From: Isotricha intestinalis
Lineage: Eukaryota; Ciliophora; Litostomatea; Vestibuliferida; Isotrichidae
DNA: 27,856 nt
Assembly: GCA_023807065.1 (NCBI GenBank)
Contig: JAJJLU010000601.1
Span: forward strand, 1-27,856
Direction of reading: 5' to 3'
A model generated the notes under the pieces. The model did no database searches, had not been told where the DNA came from, and saw only the letters and a program-made list of their open reading frames with translations. Made by a program: the position numbers and the translations under genes. Positions 26,984 to 27,856 of the stretch are shown piece by piece (the stretch's first letter is position 1; each line of letters starts with the position of its first letter).

Positions 26984-27508
26984 CTAATTATTATTAAAAG
27001 AGTTCATTGCTTCAATAATATTTTCAAAATAAGTTTCAAAAATTTCTTCACTAATATATAATTTAAAATCAATCAATTTAAGAAAACTTATTTCTAAAAT
27101 ATTCATTTCTTTCAAAGTTACTCCTCCAACTTTAGCATAAAATTTATTATCATAATATTCATCTTCATTATATTTAATTGCCATTATTAAAGAAGAAAAT
27201 AAAATTTTATAAACATTATATGAATTAACAATAAAATTATTAAGTTCGCATAATCTATCAATAAATATTAACATAGCAATTAAAGTACTTGATTCAACTT
27301 GAGTATATTTAACTAATCTTTCTAAATAATCATTTATTGAAATTGATTGAAGAGAATCTGTTATAAAAGGATAAATATCTTTATTATTCTTTATTTGATT
27401 TAAATCATTTTCTTTACATATATCTGTTAAAATTGTTGATAATATCTTTATTAATGAACAACGAAATCCTCTTGATTTTAATGCTGTTTTATATTTTGTT
27501 TCACACAT
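26984..27508 (-). CDS. PHO80/P-type cyclin
   Basis: A 174-residue single cyclin box of the PHO80 (P/U-type) family. Diagnostic segments in order are I-S-I-N-D-Y-L-E-R-L-V-K-Y, then I-F-I-D-R-L, then Y-N-V-Y-K-I-L-F-S-S-L-I-M-A-I-K-Y, then the hallmark Y-Y-D-N-K-F-Y-A-K-V-G-G-V, then E-M-N-I-L-E and F-L-K-L-I-D-F. Such cyclins partner cyclin-dependent kinases; in kinetoplastids and ciliates they act in the cell cycle, and in yeast in phosphate signalling. The protein is little more than the cyclin box, as expected for this family. It ends in TAG, the only TAG stop in this window. It is the last gene before the telomere, transcribed away from the chromosome end, so its promoter lies in the subtelomere. 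Confidence 0.92.
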   Translation of the reverse strand: MCETKYKTALKSRGFRCSLIKILSTILTDICKENDLNQIKNNKDIYPFITDSLQSISINDYLERLVKYTQVESSTLIAMLIFIDRLCELNNFIVNSYNVYKILFSSLIMAIKYNEDEYYDNKFYAKVGGVTLKEMNILEISFLKLIDFKLYISEEIFETYFENIIEAMNSFNNN

Positions 27509-27824
27509 TAATTTAAATATTTTTTTTGATTCATAGAATTAAATAAAAGAAATAAATAAAAAATAATTATACAAATAAAAATTAAATTTATATTATAATT
27601 AATTGAAATAATATAATTATAAAATAATATATAATTATCATCATTCTTTTATTGATTCAAACTTTAATTTTTTAAATAAGAAAAAAAATAAAAGTTAAAT
27701 CCTAATTTTTTACCAAATTACTAAAAATGTTTATTTCTATTTCCATTCAAAAAAAATTATGTTTTCATATTAGATATTTTCATTTTTTTTATTAAATAAG
27801 GAGATAAATATTATAAATTTATAT
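27509..27824. other. Short subtelomeric region
   Basis: 316 bp of AT-rich DNA between the cyclin start codon and the telomere repeat. It must contain the cyclin promoter. I see no subtelomeric satellite, no coding stretch and no RNA gene. The compactness suits a ciliate macronuclear chromosome. Confidence 0.6.
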
Positions 27825-27856
27825 GGGGATTGGGGATTGGGGATTGGGGATTGGGG
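27825..27856 (+). repeat. Telomere repeat (GGGGATT)n
   Basis: Four perfect GGGGATT heptamers followed by GGGG run to the last base of the window, directly after ordinary AT-rich DNA. The G-rich strand points 5' to 3' towards the end, the orientation of all telomerase-made telomeres. The unit, also readable as TTGGGGA, resembles the ciliate forms TTGGGG (Tetrahymena) and TTTTGGGG (hypotrichs) but has one extra A. The total telomere length cannot be judged because the window ends inside it. Confidence 0.92.

Overview
This is the right-hand end of a linear chromosome from a ciliated protist, most likely a ciliate macronuclear chromosome. The DNA is extremely AT-rich and stops in a G-rich tandem repeat, (GGGGATT)n, oriented as a telomere. 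Genes are long, uninterrupted, closely packed and full of Asn/Lys/Glu low-complexity runs made of repeated AAT, AAA and GAA codons. Eleven credible genes cover about four fifths of the window, and none needs an intron. Nine end in TAA, one in TGA and one in TAG. Conserved domains run through without internal stops and Gln is written CAA, so the code behaves as the standard one, unlike the Tetrahymena/Paramecium code. The ciliate assignment rests on protein types (cyclic-nucleotide-type K+ channel, TTLL enzyme, p25-alpha-like repeats, FCP1/SCP-type phosphatase with long N-terminal extension) and on the telomere. A standard code with such AT richness would suit a litostome or armophorean, but I cannot settle the taxon.

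Layout. 1-1261 is a degenerate zone: a truncated reverse transcriptase piece with a YADD motif, a twin TCCGGA repeat, a frameshifted minus-strand coding remnant, a GC-rich island that is very unusual for this DNA, and more broken plus-strand coding pieces. 1433-9072 holds three plus-strand genes: a 1534-residue K+ channel and two coiled-coil proteins. 9726-23464 holds five minus-strand genes: a large protein with a possible acetyltransferase-like C-terminus, a four-unit p25-alpha/TPPP-like protein, an unknown 260-residue protein, an FCP1/SCP-type phosphatase and a TTLL glutamate/glycine ligase-like protein. The TTLL gene shares an 82-bp divergent promoter with a plus-strand PB1-FW protein related to NBR1 (23547-25619). 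Two minus-strand genes, TFIIE-alpha and a PHO80-type cyclin, close the chromosome, and the cyclin start lies only about 316 bp from the telomere.

The genes do not form a pathway cassette. TTLL, the p25-alpha protein and the coiled-coil proteins point to microtubules and cilia. TFIIE-alpha, the CTD-phosphatase-like protein and the cyclin point to transcription or cell-cycle control. The PB1-FW protein points to selective autophagy. I see no rRNA, tRNA, CRISPR array or complete transposon.
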